The position numbers were made by a program, and so were the translations under genes. Below, piece after piece: positions 1-8,418 of a stretch of DNA of 64,000 nt (positions are counted from its first letter, which is position 1; the number at the start of each line of letters is the position of its first letter). The notes beneath the pieces are model-generated. The model saw only the letters and a program-made list of their open reading frames with translations. It was not told the origin of the DNA and did not search any database. The DNA comes from Cytobacillus stercorigallinarum (lineage in GTDB: Bacteria > Bacillota > Bacilli > Bacillales > Cytobacillaceae): NCBI RefSeq assembly GCF_014836495.1, contig NZ_JACSQT010000007.1, forward strand, positions 1-64,000, written 5' to 3'.

Positions 1-71
1 AGGTATTTACCTTTTTGGCTCTAAACAGGGAGGATAATCAGACTGAAAATTGCGACAATATTTATGCAACA

Positions 72-359
72 CTAGTGAACAAACATATGTAAACTATCAA
101 ATTCCTTTTGATGTAATAATTGTAGCAATGCCTTCCATGTGTTGTTCTTTTGAACGATTTCTAATTCTTTTAGGAGCTCGTTTGATAATTTTTTTTTAAT
201 ATCATTCCATTCTTCCATCGGCTTTTCCAAATGTGATATTAAACGCGTATTTGTTACGGCTGCGATTCCGAGGGCACACTCCCATAATAACGATGACTCT
301 ATCTTCACTTCATATGTTTCTCTTGCACGAATGGTATGTCTAATCAGTTCCATTTTCAT
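72..359 (-). pseudogene. ArsR-like regulator, N-terminal fragment (truncated)
   Basis: This 95-residue ORF starts at ATG 359 behind a good ribosome site (AAGGGGTG). Its sequence (ECALGIAAVTNT near residue 25, NTWKALLQLLH near residue 70) resembles, as I remember the family, the N-terminal domain of Bacillus ArsR-like regulators annotated with DUF5937, which are about 300 residues long. Here a TAG stops it after FDSLHMFVH. The bases beyond the stop do not continue the protein in that frame, and the window ends 71 bases later. The C-terminal winged-helix DNA-binding part is therefore absent. I infer a truncated gene or remnant; it could also be a short free-standing protein. Confidence 0.45.
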
Positions 360-550
360 GTGACACCCCTTAGCTATTTCTATAATTAAACATTTTATCG
401 ATTCCATCTTTATAATTCAATAATTTTAGAATATTGTTTTAATAATAATGGAAATTTACCATGCTAATAGAACTAGTTAATGTATAGAAAAGCATCCTAA
501 CATGTAAATAGTAACCTTTTTAAGACCCATTACATCTTTCTAAAGAACGA

Positions 551-1003
551 TTAATAAGGTACTTTCCTTACCCTTTGCAATAACAGTTCAGGTGATTCAA
601 CTGTTTCAAAACCGAACCTTTCGTATAATGAATGTGCATCCTTTGTTGCCAACATAAATTTACGAATATCATGTAAATCTGGATGCCAAATGATTGTTTC
701 GACCAACCATTTCGATAGGCCTTTTCCTCTGTATTGAGGTAAAATAAAGACATCACAAAGATAAGCAAATGTGGATAAATCTGTGACCACTCTAGCAAAC
801 CCTACTTGCTCAAAATCACCATCGAACCTTCCTCTATACAGCCCAAAAACTAGCCTACTTTCATCGATCGATTTCATCACGACTTCTCTAGGAATATTGA
901 TTGACCAATACGCTTCATTATGTAAAAACTGATAAATTAACTCTCTATCTAAATATGATTGATTAATAGAAATAATAAATTCTCCCCATTTTTTATCCCT
1001 CAT
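551..1003 (-). CDS. GNAT family N-acetyltransferase
   Basis: A 150-residue protein with the GNAT acetyl-CoA binding signature in motif A (VFILPQYRGKGLSKWLVE, about residues 86-103) and the C-terminal ALYERFGFE-type motif, seen here as SLYERFGFE. It should transfer an acetyl group from acetyl-CoA to an unknown amine. The ATG directly follows the TGA of bstA, and the bstA 3' end supplies the ribosome site (AAAGGTGAG), so the two are translationally coupled. It is the last gene of a three-gene operon (HAD phosphatase, bstA, GNAT). The family is certain; the substrate is unknown. Confidence 0.9.
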   Translation of the reverse strand: MRDKKWGEFIISINQSYLDRELIYQFLHNEAYWSINIPREVVMKSIDESRLVFGLYRGRFDGDFEQVGFARVVTDLSTFAYLCDVFILPQYRGKGLSKWLVETIIWHPDLHDIRKFMLATKDAHSLYERFGFETVESPELLLQRVRKVPY

Positions 1004-1522
1004 TCATTTCTCACCTTTATGCTTAGCCGTAATATGAGCGAGGTGATGACGGCCATGCCATGCATACATTCCAGTTGCCTTCCCAATGGAAAGTTGACCC
1101 GATTCAGGATGAACAAACGTCCGCTGCCACTCATGAATAGACAAACTTTTTAGCACAACAGTCCAACGCAAATGAACAGTTTCTATCATACTTAAAGACA
1201 CTTCAATTGGTAAATGATAGTCTTGCAAGCGTGCCCATTGATCTTGTTGATAATCTTTAATCATCGGATTTTCTTCTGTTAACGCTAACTTCACCCTTAA
1301 ATAGGCATTTAAATGGCTATCTGCTAAATGGTGAATGAGCTGACGCACCGTCCATCCCCCTTTTCTATAGGGTATGTTTAGTTCATCTTCAGTAAACTCT
1401 TCTACAACTTTTCGGAGCAGGCGTGGAAATTTCTCTATTTCTATTATCCAAGTTTTTATCTTGTTTTCATTAATTTCCTCTTCACATACAGAAAATTCGC
1501 CAATTGGATATTGAATACTCAT
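1004..1522 (-). CDS. bstA: bacillithiol S-transferase BstA/YfiT (DinB-like fold)
   Basis: A 172-residue protein closely resembling B. subtilis YfiT, now called BstA. This enzyme of the DinB/YfiT superfamily joins bacillithiol to electrophiles and needs a divalent metal. The metal-binding histidines are visible: His65 in GGWTVRQLIHHLADSH (55-70) and the pair in WHGRHHLAHI near the C-terminus (about 154-163). It probably acts in the cytoplasm in detoxification. It sits between a HAD phosphatase and a GNAT gene on the same strand, with only 33 bases to the former and none to the latter. The homology is clear; the natural substrate is not known from sequence. Confidence 0.85.
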   Translation of the reverse strand: MSIQYPIGEFSVCEEEINENKIKTWIIEIEKFPRLLRKVVEEFTEDELNIPYRKGGWTVRQLIHHLADSHLNAYLRVKLALTEENPMIKDYQQDQWARLQDYHLPIEVSLSMIETVHLRWTVVLKSLSIHEWQRTFVHPESGQLSIGKATGMYAWHGRHHLAHITAKHKGEK

Positions 1523-1555
1523 GCTTCTTTGTCCCCTCTTCGAATATTTATTTGG

Positions 1556-2215
1556 TTAACTCTCGTGTAAAGCACCCAATTTTAAAAAATCCAAAAATTC
1601 ATCCACCGTTAGAAAAGCTGAATCTGGTATCACCTCAAATTCAGTTGTCTTTCCATCAGGTAACCAATGAACACCCGCTGTATAAATATTCGCCTTTAAC
1701 CCTGCTTCGATATCACAATTGCTATCCCCCAAAAAAATAACCTCGGATGACGGTACTTCTAGCATTGATAAGGCAAGATTTATACCTTCTGGATCAGGTT
1801 CTGCTTGCAGTACATCATCTCCCGTAACTATACAGTCAAAAATGGATGTCATTTGCAGACATTCTAACGAAATCTGCAAACTTCTTCTCCCTTTCCCTGT
1901 AACAATTGCTAACTTAATTGCTTCCTCTTTCAAATAAGACAGTAAATGGTCAATCTCTCTATTATTCTCTACTAATCTTGAATGATTGTTCTTATAAACT
2001 TTATAATAATATTCTATTGCTTCAAATTTCTGATTGCTTAATAAATGCTCCTCTATAATCTTACTTTCTGGATTTCCTAACCACTCTTTCGCTTCTTTCA
2101 CAGCCAATTCTCGCTGATCAAATGTACGGAAAACTTCTTGCAATGAATAGATGCACAATGGCAATGTATTAGCTAATGTCCCGTCAAAATCAAATAAAAC
2201 CGCTTGTATCGTCAT
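1556..2215 (-). CDS. HAD family phosphatase (phosphoglycolate phosphatase-like)
   Basis: HAD-superfamily hydrolase of about 219 residues. Motif I is VLFDFDGTLANT (nucleophile Asp and acid Asp), motif II is the Thr in AIVTGKG, and motif IV is IFLGDSNCDIEAG. A helical cap lies between motifs I and II, as in PGP/beta-phosphoglucomutase-type enzymes. It probably removes phosphate from a small metabolite. It is first in an operon with bstA and a GNAT gene. The ATG at 2215 lies almost inside the ribosome site (AGAGGGTGATG). The site is better placed for the ATA at 2209, which would give the usual N-terminus I-Q-A-V-L-F; see findings. Confidence 0.85.
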   Translation of the reverse strand: MTIQAVLFDFDGTLANTLPLCIYSLQEVFRTFDQRELAVKEAKEWLGNPESKIIEEHLLSNQKFEAIEYYYKVYKNNHSRLVENNREIDHLLSYLKEEAIKLAIVTGKGRRSLQISLECLQMTSIFDCIVTGDDVLQAEPDPEGINLALSMLEVPSSEVIFLGDSNCDIEAGLKANIYTAGVHWLPDGKTTEFEVIPDSAFLTVDEFLDFLKLGALHES

Positions 2216-2252
2216 CACCCTCTTAGTAGGAATATAAATCCATAGTTCCTCG

Positions 2253-2417
2253 TCATATATGTTTCCTTTTTGCCTTCTTAAAGATTAATAATGAGAAAAT
2301 CAAACCGATGATGAATCCACCCAACGCCACTAATAAGGAGATGCTTAATGAATCATTCATAAAATAAGAAGCCCAGAAAGCTAATACTGCCAGTGCAAAT
2401 GGATGTATCCAGTTCAT
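2253..2417 (-). CDS. small two-segment membrane protein, unknown
   Basis: A 54-residue protein starting at MNWIHPFALAVLAFW. I chose ATG 2417 because the ribosome site AGGAG ends 7 bases before it; the earlier ATG at 2423 is only 1 base away. It has two hydrophobic stretches (about residues 5-22 and 26-46) and a short basic tail (KKAKRKHI), consistent with a tiny integral membrane protein with both ends on the same side. I do not recognise the family. It stands alone between the HAD operon and the divergent YdjM-like gene. Confidence 0.6.
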   Translation of the reverse strand: MNWIHPFALAVLAFWASYFMNDSLSISLLVALGGFIIGLIFSLLIFKKAKRKHI

Positions 2418-2677
2418 TGTCATTCTCCTCTCTTTTTGTATCTTAATCATGAAAACTATTTTTTAATTGCCCTTATTTCAATGTATTTACCCATAAAAGG
2501 GGTCGTACCTAACCTTCTTTATGGCAATATAGTTTAAAAAGAGAGATTGATTCCCATTAATCAAAGTATTTAACATAAATTCTTGTTCATTTGACAATTT
2601 TCCTGCAAAAAGGATAAACAGAACAGATGTTTTATTGTAGAATAGAAAAAGACAACTTAGAAAAAGGTGGAATGAAA

Positions 2678-3304
2678 GTGAATGGTACCGCTCATGCGAG
2701 TATTGGTGCTGTTGCAGGTTTTGTGACCGCAAATACGCTTCAAGCAACGCCATCGGCCACATTAGCGCTTATTGGTATTGGAACAATTTCTGCACTTTTA
2801 CCAGATTTAGATATCGACGGTAAACTGAGAAATAGAATCACCCTTTCTCACAAATTTATTAAAGCAACTGCACAAATCATTGGATTGTTAATTATTTTTT
2901 ATAGTTTTTATGAAGCTACAGCCGTAGATCAATGGATAAGCATGGGCATTGGGCTGGCGATGTTTCTTTTATCTTCCTACATAAAGCAGAGACATATGCT
3001 TATCATTACGGGTGTAGGAGTCATTGTGTGCGGAATATTATTACAAGAAATTTGGCTTATGCTCATGGGCTGCTATATTCTTATAGCATCATTCGTCCCG
3101 CATAGAAGTTATACTCATTCTATTTTAGGTGTAATATTCTTTCACTTTATTGCTGATTTTTTTCAATTAGCGATAGGCATAAATGGCGCTTATATTGCTT
3201 GTATGACGGGATATATCAGTCATCTTGCGCTTGACTCCAAACTCCTTCCTTTTAATCGTAGAGGCATTAAGTTATTCCTTCCTATCTCTCAAAAAGAATT
3301 TTAA
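2678..3304 (+). CDS. membrane-bound metal-dependent hydrolase, YdjM/YvsG type
   Basis: A protein of about 208 residues with the layout of the YdjM family of membrane-bound putative metal-dependent hydrolases. It begins with NGTAHASIGAVAG, has an Asp-rich motif LLPDLDID, several transmembrane segments, HRSYTHS and a late HLALD motif. The conserved His and Asp residues probably bind metal. GTG 2678 is favoured as start because GGTGG is 7 bases upstream; the in-frame ATG at 2672 is only 1 base away. A clear intrinsic terminator follows immediately. The substrate is unknown. Confidence 0.8.
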   Translation: MNGTAHASIGAVAGFVTANTLQATPSATLALIGIGTISALLPDLDIDGKLRNRITLSHKFIKATAQIIGLLIIFYSFYEATAVDQWISMGIGLAMFLLSSYIKQRHMLIITGVGVIVCGILLQEIWLMLMGCYILIASFVPHRSYTHSILGVIFFHFIADFFQLAIGINGAYIACMTGYISHLALDSKLLPFNRRGIKLFLPISQKEF

Positions 3305-3328
3305 AGAACCGAAAATGGTTCTTTTTTT
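3303..3328 (+). terminator. intrinsic terminator after YdjM-like gene
   Basis: AAAGAACC pairs with GGTTCTTT across a 6-base loop and runs into seven T residues. Confidence 0.85.
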
Positions 3329-3364
3329 ATTTTTCGGGTATAGAGATAATGGAGGCGATTTAAA

Positions 3365-3598
3365 ATGACACTCGTATTAACAATACTTATCTATCCAACT
3401 ATTGTAATAGCCGCATCTATTCTTGTGGCTTGGAAAAAGCGGAATATGTATCTTGTTCCTTTATTAACAGCAATTATCTTTACTATACTCTCCTTTACGA
3501 TCTATAATGAAACCTTTATGATTTGGACAGTATTGTACACAATTCTTGCGATATTAACTTCCTTTACAACAAAGTATTTTAATAAACCAACTGCTTAA
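3365..3598 (+). CDS. DUF2651 (YbeF-like) small membrane protein
   Basis: A 77-residue hydrophobic protein with about three membrane-spanning stretches and a single charged loop (KKRN, residues 24-27), resembling the DUF2651/YbeF family of Bacillus. GGAGG lies 8-9 bases before the ATG. It has its own terminator. Function unknown. Confidence 0.7.
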   Translation: MTLVLTILIYPTIVIAASILVAWKKRNMYLVPLLTAIIFTILSFTIYNETFMIWTVLYTILAILTSFTTKYFNKPTA

Positions 3599-3601
3599 AA
3601 A

Positions 3602-3628
3602 AAACAGAAGATCATCTTCTGTTTTTTT
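3602..3628 (+). terminator. intrinsic terminator after DUF2651 gene
   Basis: AACAGAAGA and TCTTCTGTT pair around a 3-base loop, followed by a T run. Confidence 0.85.
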
Positions 3629-3705
3629 GTTCGATTGAGCGTGTTTTTTAACAATTAAACCACATTATATGTTAATAATATTGATTTGATTACCAATTAA
3701 TTAGA

Positions 3706-4098
3706 TTAATCAAGAAACCTTTTTCGAATTTCCGGTGAGGGTAAACGGCAACTTTCTTTTTTACCGAACCACTTATATCTCCGTTTAGCAATAAATTGAT
3801 ACACCTTATCTCTCATCGGTTTTGGAATGATACGAAAGACAGCGAAAAGTTTCCACATTCCCCTTAATTGTTGCAATACTTTAATAGCTGCAGTTGATTG
3901 ATCATAGGCACGATCGTTTTCTATATATATAAAACTATCAGTTGCCGGATCAATTTCGTGTTTTCTTAAAAGTAATTGCCCGTTTTCACCTTGTAAGGAG
4001 GCAAAATAAAACTCACCCTGATGATCCCTTTTCAATATAAATTGCACACTTTGATCGCAAAAATTGCATTCGCCATCGAATAATATAATTTTACTCAA
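3706..4098 (-). CDS. yuxK: DCC-family thiol-disulfide oxidoreductase (YuxK-like)
   Basis: A 130-residue protein of the DCC family (DUF393), named after the motif DGECNFC seen at residues 8-14. The family has a thioredoxin-like fold and is presumed to carry out thiol-disulfide chemistry; no substrate is established. The start is TTG 4098, well placed behind GGAGG. The C-terminal half carries the basic KRRYKWFG segment usual for the family. It appears to be a single-gene unit. Confidence 0.85.
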   Translation of the reverse strand: MSKIILFDGECNFCDQSVQFILKRDHQGEFYFASLQGENGQLLLRKHEIDPATDSFIYIENDRAYDQSTAAIKVLQQLRGMWKLFAVFRIIPKPMRDKVYQFIAKRRYKWFGKKESCRLPSPEIRKRFLD

Positions 4099-4172
4099 AA
4101 TGATCGCCTCCTTTTTGCAAGTATAACAGGCTGACTATCAAACGAATAAGAATCTGTTCGAGTGGACTCTTT

Positions 4173-4508
4173 TCACCATAATGTTTTTGCTTTTTCTAGC
4201 CCCTCAAGACTAATCGGGTAGCGCTGCATTTGTGGTGGACAAATCGAATTGTATTCTTTAATTTTTTCATTAATCGTGGCAATATCTTGTTTACTTTGTG
4301 CTTGATGTACAAGCGCTGCAATTTCCTTTTGAAGTTTTAACCATGGAGGTAAGTAACCCGCATCTTTGGCGATTTTTTGGAAGTTTTGAAAAATATCTCT
4401 CTGTAGATAGCCTTTAGGAAGTGGTTTACCTTGTCCTTGCAGCGGCGTAGTTTTTTTACTTTTTAACATATCACCAATTAAATCATTACGTTCATCCAAA
4501 AATAACAC
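4173..4508 (-). CDS. DnaJ-like DUF1992 family protein
   Basis: A protein of about 108-111 residues matching DUF1992, the domain found in DNAJC28-type proteins. The family hallmark is a region close to residue 25 reading GQGKPLP, followed by a charged helical region and LEKAKTLW at the end. The start is either GTG 4508 or TTG 4499; the latter is better spaced from AAGGGG and gives M-D-E-R-N-D-L. There is no J-domain despite the family name. Function unknown. Confidence 0.75.
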   Translation of the reverse strand: MLFLDERNDLIGDMLKSKKTTPLQGQGKPLPKGYLQRDIFQNFQKIAKDAGYLPPWLKLQKEIAALVHQAQSKQDIATINEKIKEYNSICPPQMQRYPISLEGLEKAKTLW

Positions 4509-4589
4509 ACCCCTTGTGTTTTTCTTTCAATACAAGTGAATAAGTGAATATTTTCTTTTATACAATGATGACTAGATTCTTCTGATGTA

Positions 4590-5153
4590 CTATGTTACCA
4601 TACAAAACTGGCGCCATTTTTCCCACTCTTGGTCAGTGAGATCCACACCAGTTAGTTTAAGGGCGGCAATAGCAAAAGCGGCAAATGCTGTTCCTTTAGC
4701 CGTAATTATGCGATTATTTACTTCAATTGGTTGTCCTGTATAATCGCTTGATTCGAAGAGCGATTGATACTTATTATAAGTATGTGGTAAACAAGTGAAA
4801 CGCTCACCAGACAATATACCTGCTTTTCCTAGCATTAAGGCTGATGCACAAATGGATGCAATTGGAATACGTGATTGGAATGCTGATTGAATTTGCTGAA
4901 TTAACCATTTATTATTCAGTAGCTCGTTATCAATTCCATCACCACCGGGGATTAAAATAAGTTGGTAATCTTTTATATTCAGATTTTCTAATGAAACGTC
5001 AATTGTCGTTTTTAAGCCACCAATACTTGTTACTGGCAAGCCATCAACCGATGCAGTAACAATCTCCATTTTTGCGACTTTTCGAAGTAAAAATAAACTA
5101 TGACTAATTTCAAAATCAGCGTATGCGTGGAATAAGATGACCAATGCTTTCAT
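4590..5153 (-). CDS. DJ-1/PfpI family protein
   Basis: A 187-residue protein of the DJ-1/ThiJ/PfpI superfamily. The nucleophile elbow SICASALMLGKAG contains the conserved cysteine (about residue 102), and the acidic residue of LILIPGGDG lies in the expected place. Members act as glyoxalases, chaperone-like deglycases or stress proteins; sequence does not say which. It lies 4 bases downstream of a HAD gene and so belongs to the yunG-HAD-DJ-1 operon. Confidence 0.85.
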   Translation of the reverse strand: MKALVILFHAYADFEISHSLFLLRKVAKMEIVTASVDGLPVTSIGGLKTTIDVSLENLNIKDYQLILIPGGDGIDNELLNNKWLIQQIQSAFQSRIPIASICASALMLGKAGILSGERFTCLPHTYNKYQSLFESSDYTGQPIEVNNRIITAKGTAFAAFAIAALKLTGVDLTDQEWEKWRQFCMVT

Positions 5154-5157
5154 GAAG

Positions 5158-5790
5158 CTATCCCCTCTCTAGCCTCATATGTAGTAGGTCTTGAAATTGT
5201 TCAATTATTTGATCTTTGTCTATCACTTCTCCAAAACCATAACTCGCATACACAAAAGGAATCCCGGCATATTTTGCAGCTTCTCTATCTCCATCTGTAT
5301 CGCCAATATAAATGGAAGACTGTAGGTTGTTTCTCTTCATAATGAGTTGTATATTCTCCCCTTTAGATAAACCAGTTCTTCCTGGGTTTTCAAAGTCCTG
5401 AAAATATTTTCCCAATCCATGTGCTTCGTAGAACGCTTCAATATAACCTTCTTGGCAATTACTTACGATGAACAATTGATAGGTCTTAGCCAACTCTGAC
5501 AATGTTTCCTCTACTTGCGGGTATAATGTCCCACCATAGTTCCGGATATGTTCCAGTTCCTCTTTGCTTAGTGCTTCCAATAATGATTCTCTTTTCTCCT
5601 TAGTTAAATAAGGGAACAGTTTTTCCATAATTTCATGCATTCTTAACCCCATTGTTGCTTTTAAATCTGCTACTGTTAATTCTTTTTGCACTTCTGCATC
5701 TTTTCGAATAACGATATTCCATGAATCAGCAACGGTTTTTCTAGAATCCCATAATGTACCATCTAAATCAAAAATAAGGCTATCTACCAT
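5158..5790 (-). CDS. HAD family hydrolase
   Basis: A 210-residue HAD phosphatase with motif I SLIFDLDGTLWDS, motif II at LFIVSNCQE, a lysine motif near GLSKGENI, and motif IV SIYIGDTDGDREAAK. The cap is the helical type of phosphoglycolate phosphatases. The ATG overlaps the end of the yunG gene by 11 bases, so translation is probably coupled. The substrate cannot be deduced. Confidence 0.88.
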   Translation of the reverse strand: MVDSLIFDLDGTLWDSRKTVADSWNIVIRKDAEVQKELTVADLKATMGLRMHEIMEKLFPYLTKEKRESLLEALSKEELEHIRNYGGTLYPQVEETLSELAKTYQLFIVSNCQEGYIEAFYEAHGLGKYFQDFENPGRTGLSKGENIQLIMKRNNLQSSIYIGDTDGDREAAKYAGIPFVYASYGFGEVIDKDQIIEQFQDLLHMRLERG

Positions 5791-6151
5791 AATTCCTTCC
5801 TACCTCTCCAAGTAGCGATATTAGTCGATTATTCATTTCCTTTGTTAAATAACGATACTGATTAAGATTCGTATCCTCAAATGCTTCCTCTCTGTTGGAA
5901 ACAACAGGCTTATAATCAATTACCATATCGAATTGACTAGCTGTAAAATCTAGATAGGCGTCTTGAATTTTATTATAGAAATGCCACCCCTCGCCCATAA
6001 ATGTTTTCACAATTTCTCCACCTAAATATGCTTGAACGACTAATGCGGTAACACCACATTGTCCTGCAGCAGGATTCTCCACCGTCCATTTCGTGCTCGT
6101 TTCAATACACCATGACTCTACTAGTGCTAATCCTAAGTAAGATATATCCAT
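5780..6151 (-). CDS. yunG: YunG family protein
   Basis: A 123-residue protein resembling B. subtilis YunG. The characteristic stretch WTVENPAAGQCGVTALVVQ (about residues 22-40) contains a conserved cysteine, followed by GWHFYNKI. The Cys and His arrangement suggests a small papain-like or transglutaminase-like fold, but that is inference. The start at ATG 6151 is preferred because GAGGT lies about 6 bases upstream; the longer ATG at 6175 lacks a ribosome site. It leads the operon with the HAD and DJ-1 genes. Confidence 0.75.
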   Translation of the reverse strand: MDISYLGLALVESWCIETSTKWTVENPAAGQCGVTALVVQAYLGGEIVKTFMGEGWHFYNKIQDAYLDFTASQFDMVIDYKPVVSNREEAFEDTNLNQYRYLTKEMNNRLISLLGEVGRNYGR

Positions 6152-6283
6152 AATGACCTCACGATATTGATTCATTCTTTATTTTAACACTGCTCAACCA
6201 TCGATTTCCATTCATATCCAACCTCTATTTATAGAAGGCAAGCTATAAAAGAAATGGAAAAGAGTATTTACTTTTTCTCGAAA

Positions 6284-6310
6284 TAAAAAGCCATTCTTGA
6301 TGAACGGCTT
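6284..6310 (-). terminator. terminator of the R2lox gene
   Basis: Read on the minus strand, AAGCCGTTC and GAATGGCTT form a hairpin with one G-T pair, followed by TTTATTT. Confidence 0.7.
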
Positions 6311-6325
6311 AAAAGATCAAACAAT

Positions 6326-7195
6326 CTACTCTACAACAGGCTCCATTTTATAAATTTCTTCTAAACTTTTACCTTTCGCTCTACGTAAAACCTCTATTCT
6401 CGCATGTAACTGCTTCATCATAAAAGCTCGGCTATCTGCCAATTTTACCCCAAATGGGTTAACTTCTTCAGGCATTTGATTAATTGCCTCGGCAATTGGC
6501 ATGAGTTGATGGAGTTTATTCATAATATAATCAAACATAGCTTCATCTTCCGTAATAAGACGTTGTAGCAAAAAAGTCCCGAAGCCAATATGTCTCGACT
6601 CATCTCTTTTAATATAAGAAATCCCTTCAAGTAAGCCTGGTAATTTTTTTAAGTCTTGTAGGTTCTCATAGAAATTCCAATACCCCGTTTCCGCCAATAT
6701 CCCTTCAGCAAACATATTGTATACAACTGCCGCATCCGCTATTGTCTGTGGTGTTTGATCTACCAATAGCTTCTCCATCGTTTGCGGAAGGATATTATCA
6801 AACACATTTAAATATGCTTCAGAATGATAACTATTTAGATTTCTTTCTATACCTACTTCTTTTAAAAACAAATGAAAGAAATCTGTATGTTTCGCTTCCT
6901 CGAAAAGGAAGGTCGTTAAATACATTTCTTCTTCAAATTGACCTTGCTTTGATATCGCATAAATCAGTGGCAGAATATCTTTTGTTACAGCCTCTTCAGC
7001 GCTATAGAACAAGGCAACTAGTCTGAGGATCGAATCCTGCTGTTCTTTTGATAAAGTATGCCAATCTTTCTTGTCTTGACTAAAGTCGATGTCACGAGGG
7101 TCCCACACGCCAAATTTCTTTGCCTTTTCGTACAATTTAAACGGGAGAGATTCACGATTAATGCCATGCTTACTTTTCGATACATAACTCCTCAT
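6326..7195 (-). CDS. R2-like ligand-binding oxidase (R2lox, Mn/Fe)
   Basis: A 289-residue ferritin-like diiron-carboxylate protein. By comparison with the Geobacillus kaustophilus R2lox, all expected metal ligands are present: Glu67, Glu100, His103, Glu164, Glu199 and His202. Val70 and Tyr159, the residues joined by the unusual Val-Tyr ether cross-link, are also present. The signatures are LFEEAKHTDFF and IKRDESRHIGFG. Known members assemble a Mn/Fe centre and bind a long-chain fatty acid; the natural reaction is not known. It is a single gene with a strong AAGGAGGAG ribosome site and its own terminator. It is not a ribonucleotide reductase subunit, since the C-terminal NrdE-interaction tail is missing. 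Confidence 0.9.
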   Translation of the reverse strand: MRSYVSKSKHGINRESLPFKLYEKAKKFGVWDPRDIDFSQDKKDWHTLSKEQQDSILRLVALFYSAEEAVTKDILPLIYAISKQGQFEEEMYLTTFLFEEAKHTDFFHLFLKEVGIERNLNSYHSEAYLNVFDNILPQTMEKLLVDQTPQTIADAAVVYNMFAEGILAETGYWNFYENLQDLKKLPGLLEGISYIKRDESRHIGFGTFLLQRLITEDEAMFDYIMNKLHQLMPIAEAINQMPEEVNPFGVKLADSRAFMMKQLHARIEVLRRAKGKSLEEIYKMEPVVE

Positions 7196-7630
7196 TTATA
7201 CTCCTCCTTAGAAATGATTGATCCCTTTTCTAATAAGAAATATTATACTATTTACAATTATCTCCTTTAATAACAAGACATTTTTTGAAAAATAGGAGAT
7301 ATAGAGGAGAGAATAGCTATGAAAATCGAATCATGAGTAGTCCAAGATTAGGGAAATCGCCAAGCATGAAGATGGATAGAGAGATGTGATTCTTTTAGCA
7401 AGAAGGAAACAAGCTAACTGAATTTCCATAATTCTTATGTGAAACCTAGTTCCTTGAAAAACGTCAAGCAATCGATGAACATTATGATTATTTGAGAATG
7501 TACACTTCTCTCGCCTACTGACTTGTGCACGTATGACTAGATAAATACCCTTATGTGGCTACCAATCTGATTGATAACATTCTGCCAATCACTGATCACA
7601 TGCTAATTCAAAAATTTTTTCTATTAAAAT
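7196..7630. other. non-coding stretch, no gene recognised
   Basis: The right-hand strand bears short open stretches broken by several stops in every frame, for example around 7461-7615. They may be remains of a gene, but I could not match them to any family. The first 100 bases form the R2lox upstream region. Confidence 0.4.
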
Positions 7631-7675
7631 AAAAAGCAATGCCCTCACTTCACAATCAGTGATTACATTACTTTT
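7631..7675 (-). terminator. terminator of the dedA-like gene
   Basis: On the minus strand AAAAGTAATG pairs with CATTGCTTTT, and an inner CACT/AGTG pair shortens the loop. It lies just after the stop of the DedA gene. Confidence 0.6.
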
Positions 7676-7680
7676 CATTT

Positions 7681-8304
7681 TTATTTTTTCCCTAAGAAAT
7701 CTGAAAGTGATTCAGCTTTTTTATTTTTCCTTCTCTTAATAAGTAAATAAATGACAAATAAAATAACGAGTACGATACCAATTGGCACAAGATATTGATT
7801 AAGTATTGGTTTTACATCTGACCAATTTGCGCCTAATTGTACGCCTAAGTAAACATAAAAGAATGTAATCGGGGTCATCGCTAATAATGTGTATAGTGAA
7901 AAAATCCAAGGATTCATTTTTGCCATCCCACAAGGAACAGAAATCACTGTTCTCACCCCTGGTAGAAAACGAGCAGAAAAGGCAACAAATGCCCCGTGTT
8001 TAGCGAAAAACGCATCCGCCTTCTCTAAATTCTCTGGAGACATAAAAAAATACTTGCCGTACTTTTCTAATATAGGTCTACCCCCGTAACGACCAACTGC
8101 ATATAAAGTAAGCGGGCCAACAACACCACCTAAAGAGCCGGCAATGACGACACCCCAGAACAACATGTCTCCTTCAGACACCCAAAAACCAGCCAATGGC
8201 AAAACAACCTCAGCCGGAATAAATTCGATACAAAGAGCAAGAAAAATACCTATATATGATAAATCTTTAAACCAATTTACAAGATCTAATATCAATTGTT
8301 CCAT
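7681..8304 (-). CDS. DedA family membrane protein
   Basis: A 207-residue integral membrane protein of the DedA family. The hallmark is FSARFLPGVRTVISVPCG (about residues 108-125), with an acidic residue in FIPAEVVLPLAG (about 29-40) and a hydrophobic C-terminal helix ending in a Lys-rich tail. DedA proteins act in membrane lipid homeostasis; some are undecaprenyl-phosphate or phosphatidylethanolamine flippases, and which applies here cannot be seen. The closest named relatives are YngC/YkoX-like. It is a single-gene unit. Confidence 0.88.
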   Translation of the reverse strand: MEQLILDLVNWFKDLSYIGIFLALCIEFIPAEVVLPLAGFWVSEGDMLFWGVVIAGSLGGVVGPLTLYAVGRYGGRPILEKYGKYFFMSPENLEKADAFFAKHGAFVAFSARFLPGVRTVISVPCGMAKMNPWIFSLYTLLAMTPITFFYVYLGVQLGANWSDVKPILNQYLVPIGIVLVILFVIYLLIKRRKNKKAESLSDFLGKK

Positions 8305-8418
8305 CCTAAACCTACCTTTTATTTAAACTGTTTATCCTGCTGTTAACAATCTTCTATTCTTTTCATCAATACCATATTATAAGAAAAAAGAAGGAAAGGG
8401 AAGTAAGAACCCTATTCC

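Noticed and set aside
7321-7615. Possible gene between R2lox and the DedA gene
   Set aside because: Stops interrupt all frames every few dozen bases and no family likeness could be found. It may be decayed, but there is nothing to name.
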